Below are positions 35,593 through 43,501 of a DNA stretch of 62,424 nucleotides, piece by piece. The stretch comes from CAZFAI01 sp964516555 (lineage in GTDB: Bacteria; Patescibacteriota; Microgenomatia; UBA12405): the NCBI GenBank assembly GCA_964516555.1, contig CAZFAI010000001.1, forward strand, positions 1 through 62,424, given 5' to 3'. The stretch's first letter is position 1; the number at the start of each line of letters is the position of its first letter. A model generated the notes under the pieces. That model was given only the letters and a program-made list of their open reading frames with translations, was not told the DNA's origin and did no database searches. The position numbers and the translations under genes are program-made.

Positions 35593-37194
35593 ATGATCGA
35601 GACGAAACAGTTCCGTAGTAGTGTAGAGATACCACCCCCACAAGCTTACACGCCCTTTACCGTCCTAACAATTTACCGTCAGTGGTGTGGCCATGCAGAT
35701 CAAAAACTTGGTGAACACTCGATATTCGATTATTATGAACCCGAAGAGAGAATTAAATTGCTACAGCAGGGCAGTGAGGTGTTCCGCGATATGTCTCAGA
35801 GAGCCAGGATTCTAACCCAGCTGAAGCACATTGAGAACAGATCATCCCCAATGCTCACCCAAGAGGAAAAGATTGCTGTCAGAAAAGGATTGTTGGCTGT
35901 AGAGTCTGAAGATAATCCTCTGATAAAAGAACATGGTCCTATTGTCAGAGATCTTGCCAACTCATTCAGCTCTTTACTGGACCTGTCAGCCTGCGATTCA
36001 AGCCAGACAGATAAATTATTTAATTTGGAACATGAAACCTTCGCCAAGTTTTTTGCATTTTTTCAAAGGCTTCACGAAAGAGACGGATTGAGTGAACAGC
36101 AAGTCTATGGTGTTTACAACGGACTCTTTAACGGGTTTGAATGGGATGAATTGATCACCGATATTTACCCAAAATTTAACACTTTTGACAGGGGATTATT
36201 TGCTACCCTGTACGCCTATTTCAAATTTAAATCTACCTATCCTGGGAGTAAAATTACTTTAGGAGACCCGAGCCAGGAGAGGATGGCTGTTGATTTGATC
36301 GTTGACAACACTACTAAGCCACTTTTAATTCAAGTGAAAGGAGTGGACTCTCCTCTGCCCGAAGAAAGTGAATACCTTTCATACTACGATCTTGGCGATC
36401 CCAAACAGTTTGCTGAATTTTCTGAGTCACACAACCAGGATAGTGTCAAATCAGCCAAAGCATTAATTGAAACCAGTCAAAAAGTTAAAGCAACTCCCTT
36501 ATGGGTTGTAGTGCCCTCAAAACCAATTCATGTAGGACAAGATCTGTCTCGTTATGATAGCCCCGTGTTTTATTGGAGTTATTTATTTGACCGTGGGGCA
36601 TTTGATGAACAGCCAAGCATCGATAGTATGCATGACAGAAGTTATTTCCGGGACATTGATTACGGCTTGTATTACGGGTCTTTTGATATTAGAAACAAAT
36701 TTTCATCACTACCTGAAGGCAGCACGGTTGTAGATATATCTTTTGGCAACATTACTCGCATTGCCAATAACATTAAAAAAAGACATGAGAGAATCAATTA
36801 TTTGGGACTTGTTGATAATGCCATGGCAGTCGGCCTCAAAAAAGATGGTAACAGTTATTCGACAATCCAGGAAGTAAATAATGTGTCTTATCTGATTGAA
36901 TCACCATATGGTCTTTTGTTCCCGACTTCATCCGGAGAAATTCCCCACCCGGATCTTATTATCGCTCACAATACCCTTAGTTACTTTAAGAAAGACGACA
37001 ATTTGTCATTTGTATTTTTATCTCTTATTTTAAGCCTCTCAGAAAACGGGTCAATTTTGATACACGAACAAGATCATCATAGTTATGAAAGGTATCAACA
37101 TATATTGGACAACTTATCTCCACATTTCAATCTGGTCTTAGAAACAAAAAAATCGAAATCCGGCAGCAGGTATATGGAGATTAGAAAATCTTGA
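35593..37194 (+). CDS. Unrecognised protein with nuclease-like and methyltransferase-like regions
   Basis: The 533-residue protein matches no family I know. Residues 1-200 are mainly helical. At about 205-250 a pattern like a PD-(D/E)XK nuclease appears: an acidic E229, D234 in AVDLIVD and Q247-V-K249-G in LLIQVKG, spaced as D-x(n)-QxK. From about 375 a Rossmann-like order resembles a SAM methyltransferase: VVDISFGN (379-386, a poor match to the Gly-rich loop), LGLVDNA (404-410), PDLIIAHNTLSYF (453-465) and LSENGSILI (482-490). No membrane helix or signal is present. It follows dnaJ but has its own TATAAT (35579-35584) ending 8 bases before the ATG. Function is unknown; a DNA-modifying or defence role is a hypothesis. 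Confidence 0.6.
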   Translation: MIETKQFRSSVEIPPPQAYTPFTVLTIYRQWCGHADQKLGEHSIFDYYEPEERIKLLQQGSEVFRDMSQRARILTQLKHIENRSSPMLTQEEKIAVRKGLLAVESEDNPLIKEHGPIVRDLANSFSSLLDLSACDSSQTDKLFNLEHETFAKFFAFFQRLHERDGLSEQQVYGVYNGLFNGFEWDELITDIYPKFNTFDRGLFATLYAYFKFKSTYPGSKITLGDPSQERMAVDLIVDNTTKPLLIQVKGVDSPLPEESEYLSYYDLGDPKQFAEFSESHNQDSVKSAKALIETSQKVKATPLWVVVPSKPIHVGQDLSRYDSPVFYWSYLFDRGAFDEQPSIDSMHDRSYFRDIDYGLYYGSFDIRNKFSSLPEGSTVVDISFGNITRIANNIKKRHERINYLGLVDNAMAVGLKKDGNSYSTIQEVNNVSYLIESPYGLLFPTSSGEIPHPDLIIAHNTLSYFKKDDNLSFVFLSLILSLSENGSILIHEQDHHSYERYQHILDNLSPHFNLVLETKKSKSGSRYMEIRKS

Positions 37195-37220
37195 ACCTAA
37201 AAGAAAATCTCTGTTATAAT
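37191..37220 (+). promoter_or_regulatory. Promoter of the nusA-infB operon
   Basis: TTGAAC (37191-37196) and TATAAT (37215-37220) are spaced by 18 bases. The -35 box overlaps the stop codon of the preceding gene. The expected start near 37227 gives a leader of about 70 bases before nusA, in contrast to the leaderless pattern elsewhere. Confidence 0.7.
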
Positions 37221-37249
37221 ATCAAAGATTAAATTTGTGTAAATGGAAT

Positions 37250-37273
37250 GGGGGCGTGACAGTCCCCGTTTTT
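37250..37273 (+). terminator. Hairpin plus T-run in the nusA leader (candidate attenuator)
   Basis: GGGGG at 37250-37254 pairs with TCCCC at 37263-37267 around an 8-base loop, and five T follow (37269-37273). This is the form of an intrinsic terminator placed between the promoter and the nusA Shine-Dalgarno, so it may attenuate nusA expression. The stem is short but GC-rich. Confidence 0.55.
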
Positions 37274-37299
37274 ATTTACCCATATTAAAAGGAGATATT

Positions 37300-38283
37300 A
37301 TGGATTTAAAAAGATTACCGAAAACCGAATTTGCCGCAGCTGTGGCTCAAATTGCCGGAGAGCGCAATATTGACGTCCAGTTAATCCTCGACTCCATCGA
37401 AATGGGGCTGGTATCTGCCTACAAAAGAGACCAAAAAGAACACGGTATAATTATTCCGGAAGAAGACGAATTTACCGTCGAACTATCTCCGGAAACCGGA
37501 TCTTTCAAGGTTTATCGTATAGACGGTGACCAAAAAGTTGATGTAACTCCACCCGGATTTGGCCGGATTGCTGCTCAAACCGCCAAACAGGTAATCGACC
37601 AAAAAATCCGTGAAGCTGAGAAAGATGTATTAATTTCAGAATACGAAAAGAAAGTTGGAACACTTTTATCCGGAACCGTACTCAGGATAGACCCTTTCAG
37701 GATGAGTGTCGGCATTGGCAAAGCAGAAAGTGTTTATCCCAAAGAAGAACAGGTAAGGAATGAAACCCTCACCTTGGGTGCTAGAAAACTTTTCCTGTTA
37801 AAAGCTATCAGTGAGAGTGAAGACGGTCGAAAAGACATTGTTCTTTCGCGTAGAGACCCTGAATTTATTCGACAATTATTTATCAGGGAGGTTCCGGAAG
37901 TAGGCAACAGATCCGTTATCGTTGAAAAAATTGCCCGAACCCCAGGAGCACGCACTAAAGTAGCAGTATCTTCTACCCAACCGGGAGTCGATCCTGTCGG
38001 ATCCTGCATTGGTCAAAAAGGGTCCAGAATTCAATCGATATTAAGCGAGATTCCTGAAGACGAGAAAGTTGACGTGGTTCCTTTCTCAAAAAATATTAAC
38101 CAGTTTATAGTTAACGCCCTTTCTCCGGCAGAAGGTGTTACTGTTATTTCGATTGAAAATGGCATTGCCTTGGTTACCGTACCTGAAGATCAACAGGCTT
38201 TGGCGATTGGTGGTGGTGGAGAAAATGTCCATCTTGCCGGGGAATTAACCGGACTGGAAATTAAAATCACCGCGCAGAAATAA
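37300..38283 (+). CDS. nusA: Transcription termination/antitermination protein NusA (short form)
   Basis: NusA binds RNA polymerase and modulates pausing and termination. The 327-residue protein has the N-terminal polymerase-binding domain (to about 130), an S1 domain (about 130-200, GTVLRIDPFRMSVG) and tandem KH domains with ELFIREVPE-like (QLFIREVPEV), GARTKVAV and GSCIGQKGSRIQSI, ending soon after the second KH region. The acidic repeats of long NusA are absent, as in many non-enterobacterial NusA. The start at 37300 follows a good Shine-Dalgarno (AAAAGGAG, 37287-37294); an in-frame ATG at 37243 lies within the leader hairpin region and is not used. Confidence 0.93.
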   Translation: MDLKRLPKTEFAAAVAQIAGERNIDVQLILDSIEMGLVSAYKRDQKEHGIIIPEEDEFTVELSPETGSFKVYRIDGDQKVDVTPPGFGRIAAQTAKQVIDQKIREAEKDVLISEYEKKVGTLLSGTVLRIDPFRMSVGIGKAESVYPKEEQVRNETLTLGARKLFLLKAISESEDGRKDIVLSRRDPEFIRQLFIREVPEVGNRSVIVEKIARTPGARTKVAVSSTQPGVDPVGSCIGQKGSRIQSILSEIPEDEKVDVVPFSKNINQFIVNALSPAEGVTVISIENGIALVTVPEDQQALAIGGGGENVHLAGELTGLEIKITAQK

Positions 38284-38343
38284 TATTTTTCTGCAATATA
38301 ATTTTTAGGTTCTGAATCGAGCCTATCTTTGGAGGGTATATTT

Positions 38344-39812
38344 ATGGAAAATTCAAAATCTCAAGCACAGACTCGAACTCAGTTTAGGCCTCCGATCGTG
38401 GCTGTTATGGGTCACATCGACCACGGTAAGACATCTCTTTTAGACAAAATTAGATCCACCAACGCTTGGAGGAAAGAAATTGGGGGTATAACTCAGCACA
38501 TCGGTGCATACCAAGTCGCAGTCAAAGAAAAAAAGNNNNNNNNNNGGGCACCGAAAAACTGATTACCTTTATCGACACTCCTGGTCATGCCGCTTTTATT
38601 AATATGAGGGCACGTGGTGCTCAGGCCACCGATTTAGTAGTCTTGGTGGTGGCTGCCACTGAAGGAATAATGGCTCAAACCAAAGAATGCCTGTCTCATA
38701 TTGAAGAATCAAAACTACCTTTTATTGTCGCCATGAATAAAATTGATCTGGAGGGCAGTCAACCCGACAAGGTCAAAGGTCAGTTGGTAGAGCTTGGACA
38801 CACCCCGGAAGAGTATGGTGGTCAGGTTGCCGTAATACCCGTATCTGCCAAAACCGGTGAGGGGATCGATGAACTCTTGGAAATGATTCTTCTCAATGCA
38901 GAAGTTATGGAGCTTAAATCCGAGCCCGACGCACCTCTGAAAGCTATTGTAATTGAATCCAAAGTTGACAAAAGAAGGGGGCCACTTGCTTCTGCAATCA
39001 TTAATAAGGGTACTCTTAATGTTGGTGATCAGGTATATGCAGAAGACATTACCTGTAAAGTTAAGGCTCTAATTGATTACACTGGTCAAAATATTCAAAG
39101 TGCTACTCCCAGTATGCCTGTTGAAGTTTTGGGATTTAACAAAGTTCCTCCTGTTGGCAGCTTAATTACTAAGGATCAAAAGGAAGTTAACCTGGTTACT
39201 CAAACCGACGTCACTCCTGTATTAAGCACAGAGGAAGAGACTCCCAAGCTCCCGGTAATCATCAAGGCTGACACCGAGGGCACTCTGGAGGCACTTTTAG
39301 GTAGTTTTACCGATGATGTTTTGGTAATTTATTCCGGAGTAGGGCCGGTAACAGACAATGATATTTTTATGGCCCAGACCTCAGGAGCTCAAATATTCGC
39401 TTTCGACGTTAAAACGCCTCCTTTTATTCATAAATTAGCCGAAAATAATAAAGTAAGAATCATGGAATCCAGGATTATTTATGAACTTATCGACGACATC
39501 CAATCCCAGGTTTTAAAAATGTTGGAACCGACCATTGATGAAACAATATTAGGCGAGGGGACTGTTGTCGCCGAATTTAAAATAAACAAAGTTAGAATCG
39601 CGGGAGTCAGAGTGACTAAGGGTGAAATAACTAAAGGCTCACTAATCCACTTAAAAAGAAACGGAAAAATCATTAAAGACACTACGGTTGACAGCTTAAA
39701 ACAAGGCAAAGACGACGTTGATGTCGTCAAGATGGGAAACGATTGTGGCGTAACGTTCAAGCCTTATGTTGATTTTAAGGAAAATGATGTTATAATATCC
39801 TATAACAAATAA
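38344..39812 (+). CDS. infB: Translation initiation factor IF-2 (short form, interrupted by an assembly gap)
   Basis: IF-2 is the GTPase that places initiator tRNA on the 30S subunit. It begins almost directly at the G domain: PPIVAVMGHIDHGKTS (G1), GGITQHIGAYQV (switch I), then after ten N FIDTPGHAAF (G3), AMNKIDLEG (G4) and PVSAKTGEG (G5). Domains II, III and IV follow (VIESKVDKRRGPLA, VVAEFKINKVRIAGVRV). The long N-terminal extension of typical IF-2 is missing, leaving about 490 residues. The frames on the two sides join if the true gap length is 2 modulo 3. GGAGGG at 38331-38336 supports the start at 38344. Confidence 0.93.
38536..38545. other. Assembly gap (10 N) inside infB
   Basis: Ten N lie between switch I and the DTPGH motif of IF-2. 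To keep one frame the missing length must be 2 modulo 3, so the run is a placeholder. Confidence 0.95.
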
Positions 39813-39815
39813 TAA

Positions 39816-40631
39816 ATGTCTCAAAACTTAATGTTTAGAGAGACTAGTCAAAAAAAATTTGGAAGCAGGCCAAATATGAAAAACTATAAAGTTGACTCCA
39901 TCAAAAACATAATCGACGGCGCAAAAAACGCCCTGATTGTCGTTCCCGAATTAACCATTGACAGTGCCGGTGCAGCTCTCGCCCTGGCCTTATCTCTTAA
40001 AAAACAGGGAAAGCAGGTTCAGGTCTATTCTCCCCAAACTACCGACAATAACTACTCCAAGCTATCCGGATTGGATATGTTGACCAACAATCTTTCAAGC
40101 AATGATCTTATTGTTTCTTTGGAATACCCTCTTGACCAAATCGATCAGGTTTCCTATAACGATGATGGCGGAAAATTAAATCTCGTCGTCAAAACCAAAG
40201 ACAACGCCCCTAAAATAGAAAATAACAATATAAGTGTTAACAACCAATCATCTGTTGCCGATGTCAACTTCATTCTTGGTGACGAAACCAAGCTTCAAAA
40301 TCAGGATATCGTCAACAAAGGCAACTGGGTTTTAATTACTCCTTCAAATGTTCAAAAAACTTGGGCCAAAGAAACTTTGGTAGATCAGGATGCTCCTTTT
40401 TGCGAAATATTCACCTTCTTGCTACCAATGATCAACATGGAACTCGATGCCGACTCCGGTAAAAACCTACTCATTGGTCTTCGCGTTGCTACCCAATCAT
40501 TCTCCGTTAATGTTTCTCCTGAAACTTTCGAGGCTGGAGCAATTAATTTGAGAGCCACTCAACCTACATCCGATACTACCGGGAATCAAACTGACAACAA
40601 TCCCGCCCCCTCATCCATTCCTACTGCCTAA
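39816..40631 (+). CDS. Degenerate DHH/NrnA-like protein
   Basis: The 271-residue protein lies where nrnA-type (bifunctional oligoribonuclease/PAP phosphatase) genes often stand, downstream of infB. Its N-terminal region (NALIVVPELTIDSAGAALALALSLKKQGKQV in parts) has the shape of the first DHH-family strand and helix, where active members have HxNPDGDxxGS. The metal-binding His and Asp residues are replaced, and no DHH motif is seen later. The C-terminal 40 residues are disordered and rich in Thr, Asn and Pro. It is probably a catalytically inactive relative. The start could also be an internal ATG at 39831 or 39876. Confidence 0.5.
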   Translation: MSQNLMFRETSQKKFGSRPNMKNYKVDSIKNIIDGAKNALIVVPELTIDSAGAALALALSLKKQGKQVQVYSPQTTDNNYSKLSGLDMLTNNLSSNDLIVSLEYPLDQIDQVSYNDDGGKLNLVVKTKDNAPKIENNNISVNNQSSVADVNFILGDETKLQNQDIVNKGNWVLITPSNVQKTWAKETLVDQDAPFCEIFTFLLPMINMELDADSGKNLLIGLRVATQSFSVNVSPETFEAGAINLRATQPTSDTTGNQTDNNPAPSSIPTA

Positions 40632-40634
40632 AAC

Positions 40635-40892
40635 ATGGAAAGACAAAACACCTGCCAAGACTGTACATTGTTCTTACCCGCCCAAGACACCAAGCCCATA
40701 GAGTTTCTGCGTGCCAAGCTCAAAGAAGGTTCGTGGAAGGACACACTCGAGAGTTCCCATACCGGAATATGTCAAAGCCCCGCAAGGCTAATGATTGTTA
40801 GGGGTGAAGATAAGATTGTTGTCGAATCTCTTGCTGTTTTATCCACCCAGCCTTCTTGCGAATACTTTATCCCAAGACCAGTAAATAAATAA
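40635..40892 (+). CDS. Small cysteine-containing hypothetical protein
   Basis: The 85-residue protein has four cysteines: a CQDC pair at the N terminus (C7, C10) and two more (about C46 and C75), an arrangement compatible with a single metal site. No membrane helix or known motif is visible. It begins three bases after the preceding stop and ends just before the rpsO promoter, so it is probably the last gene of the nusA-infB operon. Confidence 0.55.
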   Translation: MERQNTCQDCTLFLPAQDTKPIEFLRAKLKEGSWKDTLESSHTGICQSPARLMIVRGEDKIVVESLAVLSTQPSCEYFIPRPVNK

Positions 40893-40899
40893 TTTGTGT

Positions 40900-40980
40900 T
40901 ATAATCACATTCGTAGCTATTAAGCGGCGTTTTGGAAGCCAAGCCAAAGCATTATTATTTGCCGCAAATAGCCTTATCAC
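40900..40980 (+). ncRNA. Structured rpsO leader, candidate S15-binding autoregulatory RNA
   Basis: TATAAT at 40900-40905 is followed by a leader of about 70 bases. GCTATT (40916-40921) pairs with AATAGC (40967-40972) and GCGGC (40924-40928) with GCCGC (40961-40965), forming a long-range stem with an internal AA/A bulge. Inside it, TTGG (40932-40935) and CCAA (40939-40942) form a hairpin with an AAG loop. The stem closes 8 bases before the rpsO ATG. Ribosomal protein S15 is known to repress its own mRNA through structurally varied leaders, so an autoregulatory role is likely here. Confidence 0.65.
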
Positions 40981-41250
40981 ATGGCATTAACAAAAGAAGA
41001 AAAAAAGAGTATCATCGAAAAATACGCCCAAGCTAAGGGCGATACAGGTTCACCTGAAATTCAAGTAGCCATTTTAAGCAAAGAAATTGAAAAACTCCAA
41101 GGACACTTGCTCGAAAACAAGCATGACTCTCCGGCCAAAAGAGGAATTTTAAGTAAAATTGCTAAAAGAAGAAGACTCTTGCGTTATCTCTCAGAACACA
41201 CTCAGGAACGTTACGGTAAATTAATCAAGGATCTGGGCTTGAAAAAATAA
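40981..41250 (+). CDS. rpsO: 30S ribosomal protein S15
   Basis: S15 binds the central domain of 16S rRNA and is a primary assembly protein. The 89-residue protein is full length, with the conserved DTGSPEIQVAILSKEIEKLQGH split over two segments, HDSPAKRGILSKIAKRRRLLRYL and the end ERYGKLIKDLGLK. It is followed by pnp, the classic rpsO-pnp order. No Shine-Dalgarno is evident directly before the ATG, where the 3' side of the leader stem lies. Confidence 0.97.
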   Translation: MALTKEEKKSIIEKYAQAKGDTGSPEIQVAILSKEIEKLQGHLLENKHDSPAKRGILSKIAKRRRLLRYLSEHTQERYGKLIKDLGLKK

Positions 41251-41302
41251 TTTCCTTCATTCTCCTGCAGCAATTAGTATTTAAAAATGTAAAAATAGTT
41301 CT

Positions 41303-43486
41303 ATGAACAGTAATTCTCACGATATAAAAATCGAAAACCAGCTTATTAATCTTGAATCGGGTAAGTTTGCTCCTCAAGCCAATGCCTCAGTTATGGCAAC
41401 TTACGGTAATACTAAAGTATTAGCTACGGTCGTTTTGGGTAAAACTGATGAAACCCGCGACTATTTCCCTCTTTCCGTCGAATTTGTCGATAAACTTTAT
41501 GCCGGCGGTATCATTAAAGGTGGCAAGTGGATCAAAAGAGATTTGGGTCCATCTGATGCGGCTATTTTATTCGGAAGAATTATTGATAGGTCAATCCGTC
41601 CTTTGTTTCCGCAAGGCTTCATGAATGAAGTTCAGGTGGTTACTACCATTTTGAGCAACGACAAAGAACATGATATCGTCTTGGCCGCTTTTACGGCTGT
41701 CTCAGCTGCCCTAGCCATATCCGACATTCCTTTCAAATCAGCTGTTTCGGCTGTCCGTATTGGCCTTATCGATGGTAAGCAGGTTGTCAATCCGACTACA
41801 AGCCAAATGGCCCAATCATCTATGGATCTTTTGGTTTGTACCGGCCCTTCAGGTGTCAACATGATCGAAGCAGATGCCAAAATTGTCGATAACGATACGG
41901 TTCTATCAGCCATCGAACAAGCTCATAATATTGGCAACGAAATTAATAACCAGATTCAAGATTTTGCCCAAAAAGTCGGTAAGACCAAAATCAAATATAC
42001 CCCGGTATTGCCACCACAGGATCTAATGGCTGAGCTCGACAAAACTTATAAAGACGATTTTGCCAAGTTCTTAAGCAATGGTGTTGATGGCAGCCATATG
42101 GTCGCCGAGAATGAGATTTTAAATAAAATCAAAAGTGATTATCAGACTAGAATTGACAATGAAGATGGTTTCGGTATTAAGTTAGTCGAATCATTTCACC
42201 AATTAATTCAAAAACATATTCGCCAAAGCACCCTAAGTGGTAAGCGCTATGACAAGAGAGAGTTCGATCAAATCAGGCCACTTTATATCGAAGCAGGAAT
42301 TTTACCATCTGTTCACGGTTCGGCTCTTTTCCAAAGAGGTCTCACCCAGGCACTGACCATAACCACTCTTAGTTCCTTATCTGATAAACAATATCTACAG
42401 GATTCATCCGGCGAAACCACTAAACGATATTTACATTACTATTCGGCCATGCCATTCTCTGTTGGAGAAGCCGGCCGTTTCGGTCGTCCTGGACGACGTG
42501 AAGTCGGACATGGAGCTTTAGCCGAAAAAGCCCTGATTCCGGTCATTCCTTCCGAAGAAGAATTCCCCTATACCATTGCTTTAACCTCTGAGGTACTCTC
42601 TCAAAACGGCTCTTCCTCAATGGCCTCAACTTGCGGATCAACTTTAAGTTTGATGGATGCTGGTGTACCAATCAAAGACTTGGTGGCGGGTATATCCGTT
42701 GGTATGATGTCTGACGACAAAGATAAATATGTTTTATTAACTGACATTGCCGGACTGGAAGATCATTATGGTGACATGGATTTCAAAATTACTGGAACTA
42801 CTGATGGCATCACCGCCATCCAACTCGATATCAAGCGCGAAGGTTTGACAATGGACATGATTCGTGAAACTTTTACTGCCAGTACAAAAGCCCGGTTGCA
42901 GATTATTGACGAGATGAAGAAGGTGTTGCCCTCTGCCCGTCCGCAATTATCTCCTACTGCTCCCAAAATTTCCGTAGTCGCTGTTCCCGAAGAAAAAATA
43001 GGTGAAATAATTGGGAGTGGCGGCAAAACCATCAAGGGTTTGATGGAAAAATACGGTGTTGAAATTGATATCGACGACAATGGTCTAACTTCAATTTCAT
43101 CGCTTGATCACGATAAAAATCTTGCCGCAGCCAAGGAAATTGAAGCCATGATTAAAGAAGTTGTTATCGGCGAGGAATACGACGGAGTTGTCACCCGAGT
43201 TGAAAATTTTGGTGCTTTTATTGAATTCTTACCCGGTCGCGAAGCCTTGCTTCACGTTTCTGAAATGTCCGGAGGATTTTTGTCAGACCCGTCATCAATC
43301 ATAAAAATTGGCGACAAAGTCCACGTCAAAATCTCTGGTTTTAACGACAATCGTCAGATAAAGCTATCAGCTCCGGAGTTCAAAGCAGCCCACCCCGGGC
43401 AACCTCAATCAGATCGGCCGCCTTTTGATCGTAATCATTCTTGTTTTGGCAGACCGCCCTTCCGTCCCCAAGACCGCCGTCGCTAA
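41303..43486 (+). CDS. pnp: Polyribonucleotide nucleotidyltransferase (PNPase)
   Basis: PNPase degrades RNA 3' to 5' by phosphorolysis. The 727-residue protein has two RNase PH domains (first with FFPLSVEFVDKLYAGGIIKGG-like DYFPLSVEFVDKLYAGG, second with RPLYIEAGILPSVHGSALFQRG in parts, and GQNGSSSMASTCGSTL-like QNGSSSMASTCGS), the catalytic Asp region (DKDKYVLLTDIAGLEDHYGDMDFK in parts), a KH domain (EKIGEIIGSGGKTIKGL) and an S1 domain (GVVTRVENFGAFIEFLPGREALLHVSE in parts). The tail is short and Pro/Arg-rich. Length is normal. With RNase J nearby it forms an RNA turnover cluster. Confidence 0.97.
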   Translation: MNSNSHDIKIENQLINLESGKFAPQANASVMATYGNTKVLATVVLGKTDETRDYFPLSVEFVDKLYAGGIIKGGKWIKRDLGPSDAAILFGRIIDRSIRPLFPQGFMNEVQVVTTILSNDKEHDIVLAAFTAVSAALAISDIPFKSAVSAVRIGLIDGKQVVNPTTSQMAQSSMDLLVCTGPSGVNMIEADAKIVDNDTVLSAIEQAHNIGNEINNQIQDFAQKVGKTKIKYTPVLPPQDLMAELDKTYKDDFAKFLSNGVDGSHMVAENEILNKIKSDYQTRIDNEDGFGIKLVESFHQLIQKHIRQSTLSGKRYDKREFDQIRPLYIEAGILPSVHGSALFQRGLTQALTITTLSSLSDKQYLQDSSGETTKRYLHYYSAMPFSVGEAGRFGRPGRREVGHGALAEKALIPVIPSEEEFPYTIALTSEVLSQNGSSSMASTCGSTLSLMDAGVPIKDLVAGISVGMMSDDKDKYVLLTDIAGLEDHYGDMDFKITGTTDGITAIQLDIKREGLTMDMIRETFTASTKARLQIIDEMKKVLPSARPQLSPTAPKISVVAVPEEKIGEIIGSGGKTIKGLMEKYGVEIDIDDNGLTSISSLDHDKNLAAAKEIEAMIKEVVIGEEYDGVVTRVENFGAFIEFLPGREALLHVSEMSGGFLSDPSSIIKIGDKVHVKISGFNDNRQIKLSAPEFKAAHPGQPQSDRPPFDRNHSCFGRPPFRPQDRRR

Positions 43487-43501
43487 TGTATACTGATATT
43501 A

